Source of the DNA: an uncultured Lysobacteraceae bacterium
GTDB lineage: Bacteria > Pseudomonadota > Gammaproteobacteria > Xanthomonadales > Rhodanobacteraceae
Length of the DNA stretch: 9,097 bases
Reading direction: 5' to 3'
Assembly (NCBI GenBank): GCA_946480705.1
Contig: CAMLLF010000112.1
Span: forward strand, 1 to 9,097
Shown: one piece after another, positions 7,833-9,097 of the stretch
How positions within the stretch are numbered: the stretch's first letter is position 1
How the letters are laid out: the number at the start of each line of letters is the position of its first letter
Program-made: the position numbers and the translations under genes
Notes under the pieces: model-generated
Databases searched by the model: none
Told to the model about the DNA's origin: nothing
What the model saw: the letters and a program-made list of their open reading frames with translations, nothing else

Positions 7833-8357
7833 ATGCCATCCCCGACACGTCCCGGTCCGCTCGGTCTCGACAGCAACAGCTGCGGCATCGACTTCGGCAC
7901 GCTGATGCGCGTGGTCACGCCGTGCCCGACCTTCATCCCGGAAAAGCCCGAGCAGGCGCTGCTCGCGCCGGCCGGTGGCGTTCCGGGCTACAGCGTCGAT
8001 GCGGCGGTCAAGCACGTCGACGCGAGCGCGCACACGAAGAGCCAGGGCCGCTGCGCACGCTACGTGCGCGAGGCAATCGAAGCCGGCGGCGTCAAGATTC
8101 CGCTGCCGCGGCCCGTCTACGCGAAGGACTACGGGCCGGTCCTCACGAAGCTCGGCTTCACGAAGGTGCCATCGGTGGCCTACTCGCCGAAAAAGGGCGA
8201 CATCGTCGTGCTGCAGCCGCCGTCGGGCCAGGTCGCGGGACACATCCAGATGTTCAACGGCGCCAAATGGGTATCCGATTTCGTGCAGGGCACCGACATC
8301 TATCCGGGTCCGGGTTATCGCAAGGACAAAGTCTCGTATGAAGTCTTTCGTCCGTAA
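7833..8357 (+). CDS. Putative T6SS peptidoglycan amidase effector (CHAP/NlpC-P60-like, Tae2-like)
   Basis: This 174-residue protein is probably a cysteine peptidase/amidase that cuts peptidoglycan peptides in target cells. The likely catalytic Cys is C74 in SQGRCARYVREAIEAGG, at the start of a helix as in papain-like CHAP/NlpC-P60 folds. The likely His is H137 in GHIQMFNG, after the strand KKGDIVVLQPP, and D149 of WVSDF may complete the site. The end, YRKDKVSYEVFRP, resembles the C-terminal strand of this fold. There is no signal peptide, consistent with export by the T6SS rather than Sec. A Gly/Pro-rich N-terminus of about 50 residues contains C17 and C31, which could form a disulfide. It lies between tssH and vgrG and overlaps a lipoprotein gene by 20 bases, a typical effector-immunity layout. 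Motifs look closest to Tae2-like amidases, but the exact family is not proven; a phage-like or housekeeping hydrolase is less likely here. Confidence 0.85.
   Translation: MPSPTRPGPLGLDSNSCGIDFGTLMRVVTPCPTFIPEKPEQALLAPAGGVPGYSVDAAVKHVDASAHTKSQGRCARYVREAIEAGGVKIPLPRPVYAKDYGPVLTKLGFTKVPSVAYSPKKGDIVVLQPPSGQVAGHIQMFNGAKWVSDFVQGTDIYPGPGYRKDKVSYEVFRP
8322..8326 (+). promoter_or_regulatory. Ribosome binding site of the immunity gene, inside the effector gene
   Basis: AAGGA lies 11 bases before the ATG at 8338, within the last codons of the amidase gene. The spacing is slightly long. Together with the 20-base overlap it suggests that the lipoprotein is made whenever the toxin is. Confidence 0.45.
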
Positions 8358-8952
8358 GCCCGCCCTGCACCGGTACGCGCTGCTCGTCGCATTCGCGCTC
8401 GCCGGCTGCGCTGCGGTCGGTGCGGCCGACAGTGCGAGCAAGAAAGCGCCGGCGATGCCGGTGACGATGAGCGATCCGCTGTTCGGCATCGCCTACGACA
8501 CGACGAAGATCCGCTTCGAGCGGCTGCCCGCCGCCACGGCAAGGAAAGCCGATCTCGGCGCGCAGCCGCAGTGGATCTACGCGCGCAGCGAGTCCGGCGG
8601 CGCGACGTACTACGTCGTCGCCGGCTTCCAGCGCATCGAATCGGATGATCCGGCGCAGCCGGGCTTCTCGATGGAGCCGGATTTCGGCGCCGTGCTGAAA
8701 GACAAGGGCGGTAAGGTCGACGTGCTCGGCGTGCCCGACCGGCTCTACGGCGACGACGCGATCGTGTCGCCGCAGGAATTGAAACCGCTGCTCGCCGATG
8801 CGGTCGTACGCTACATCAAGGCGTGGGGAAGCAAGGAAGCGCTGCAGAAGGAACTGCAGGGCTACGACGATCCGTCCATCGTGCCCGTCTCATTGCGCGA
8901 AGCATTGCAGGTGCAGGATCTGCACGTCGGCGCAGCGGGGGGCGCACGCTGA
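8338..8952 (+). CDS. Putative immunity lipoprotein paired with the amidase effector
   Basis: This 204-residue protein begins with a basic N-terminus (K2, R6, K7), a hydrophobic run and a lipobox LAGC, giving a lipidated cysteine at C24. The next residues are Ala-Ala rather than Asp, so by the enterobacterial Lol rule it should go to the outer membrane, facing the periplasm. A signal peptidase I site (VGA before ADS) is an alternative. The mature part shows DPLFGIAYDTTKIRFERLP, QWIYARS, YYVVAGFQRIES and a helical C-terminal half ending near LREALQVQDLHVG. I do not recognise a named family. Its role is inferred from position: it overlaps the amidase gene by 20 bases and is envelope-targeted, where an anti-amidase would be needed. 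The lipoprotein signal is seen directly; the immunity function is inference. The frame is also open upstream, but that part only shadows the amidase gene. Confidence 0.82.
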   Translation: MKSFVRKPALHRYALLVAFALAGCAAVGAADSASKKAPAMPVTMSDPLFGIAYDTTKIRFERLPAATARKADLGAQPQWIYARSESGGATYYVVAGFQRIESDDPAQPGFSMEPDFGAVLKDKGGKVDVLGVPDRLYGDDAIVSPQELKPLLADAVVRYIKAWGSKEALQKELQGYDDPSIVPVSLREALQVQDLHVGAAGGAR

Positions 8953-8982
8953 CGTAGCAGCACGGTGTGTACAACGCGGTAA

Positions 8983-9006
8983 CGGCCGGCGCGATTCCGC
9001 CGGCCG
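8983..9006 (+). terminator. GC-rich hairpin between the immunity gene and vgrG
   Basis: CGGCCGGC at 8983-8990 pairs perfectly with GCCGGCCG at 8999-9006. One more G-C pair inside gives a 9-bp stem and a 6-base loop. No run of T follows, so it is not a canonical intrinsic terminator. It may act as a partial terminator or an RNA-processing or stability element separating vgrG from the upstream genes. Confidence 0.35.
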
Positions 9007-9020
9007 CGGACGCGTTTGGC

Positions 9021-9030
9021 CGAAATTTCG
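9021..9030 (+). promoter_or_regulatory. AT-rich perfect palindrome upstream of vgrG
   Basis: CGAAATTTCG is its own reverse complement and forms an AT-rich island in very GC-rich DNA, just before the vgrG ribosome binding site. It could be an operator half or a promoter element, but no matching -35/-10 pair is clear, so the assignment is tentative. Confidence 0.2.
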
Positions 9031-9033
9031 CTT

Positions 9034-9040
9034 GGGGGAG
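9034..9040 (+). promoter_or_regulatory. Ribosome binding site of vgrG
   Basis: GGGGGAG ends 3 bases before the ATG at 9044. It is purine-rich and the only plausible Shine-Dalgarno sequence here, though the spacing is short. Confidence 0.5.
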
Positions 9041-9043
9041 CAC

Positions 9044-9097
9044 ATGAACCGCACGCTGAACGTCACCACGCCTCTGGGTCCCGAAGTGCTGCGCTTC
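9044..9097 (+). CDS. vgrG: VgrG (TssI) spike protein, first 18 codons only
   Basis: The frame opens with MNRTLNVTTPLGPEVLRF and runs off the right edge. This matches the usual VgrG start, in which a short strand leads into a P-L-G-x-x-V-L-x-F motif of the gp27-like domain. VgrG trimers form the spike that tips the Hcp tube and carry effectors, directly or through adaptors. Its position after tssH and an effector-immunity pair fits. Only 18 residues are visible, so the identity rests on this short motif and on context. Whether it carries a C-terminal effector extension cannot be seen. Confidence 0.85.
   Translation, partial: MNRTLNVTTPLGPEVLRF

Noticed and set aside
7975..8337. Upstream extension of the lipoprotein frame
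   Set aside because: It shadows the amidase gene and would bury the signal peptide and lipobox; the ATG at 8338 is the logical start.
4872..8489. A 1205-codon open frame on the minus strand opposite tssH and the effector genes
   Set aside because: It mirrors the codon bias of the + strand genes in GC-rich DNA, has Arg/Asp/Val-rich low-complexity content and no recognisable domain, and opposes intact conserved genes.
8816..9043. Minus-strand 75-codon frame covering the gap before vgrG
   Set aside because: It has no Shine-Dalgarno support or recognisable motif and overlaps the immunity gene; most likely chance.

Overview
This window is part of a type VI secretion system (T6SS) locus. Every supported gene is on the + strand and they are tightly packed, which looks like one operon. 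The DNA is GC-rich with strong G/C preference at third codon positions, and the protein families fit a proteobacterium. The order tagJ-tssE-tssF-tssG-tssH-vgrG matches the Pseudomonas aeruginosa HSI-I cluster and several betaproteobacterial clusters. The sequence does not allow a confident genus call.

Layout: positions 1-382 hold the 3' end of tagJ (ImpE family). Next come the baseplate genes tssE (375-896, gp25-like), tssF (902-2779) and tssG (2776-3867), which overlap or nearly touch. At 3917-4972 an unrecognised Sec-exported periplasmic protein with a long Ala/Lys-rich tail sits between tssG and tssH. tssH/clpV (4989-7796) encodes the AAA+ sheath disassembly ATPase. Two cargo genes follow: a small CHAP/NlpC-P60-like (Tae2-like) amidase (7833-8357) and an overlapping lipoprotein gene (8338-8952), which together look like an effector-immunity pair. 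The window ends in the first 18 codons of vgrG (9044 onward).

How they work together: TssE, TssF and TssG build the baseplate wedges on which the TssB/TssC sheath assembles. TagJ is a TssB-binding accessory and TssH recycles the contracted sheath. VgrG is the spike at the tip. The amidase would be delivered on the spike or tube to cut rival peptidoglycan, while the lipoprotein would protect the producer's own periplasm.

Compared with the HSI-I order, two insertions stand out: the unknown periplasmic gene between tssG and tssH, and the putative effector-immunity pair between tssH and vgrG. The largest non-coding gap is 91 bases, before vgrG. It contains a GC-rich hairpin and an AT-rich palindrome. 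No RNA gene, CRISPR array, insertion sequence or credible minus-strand gene was seen.
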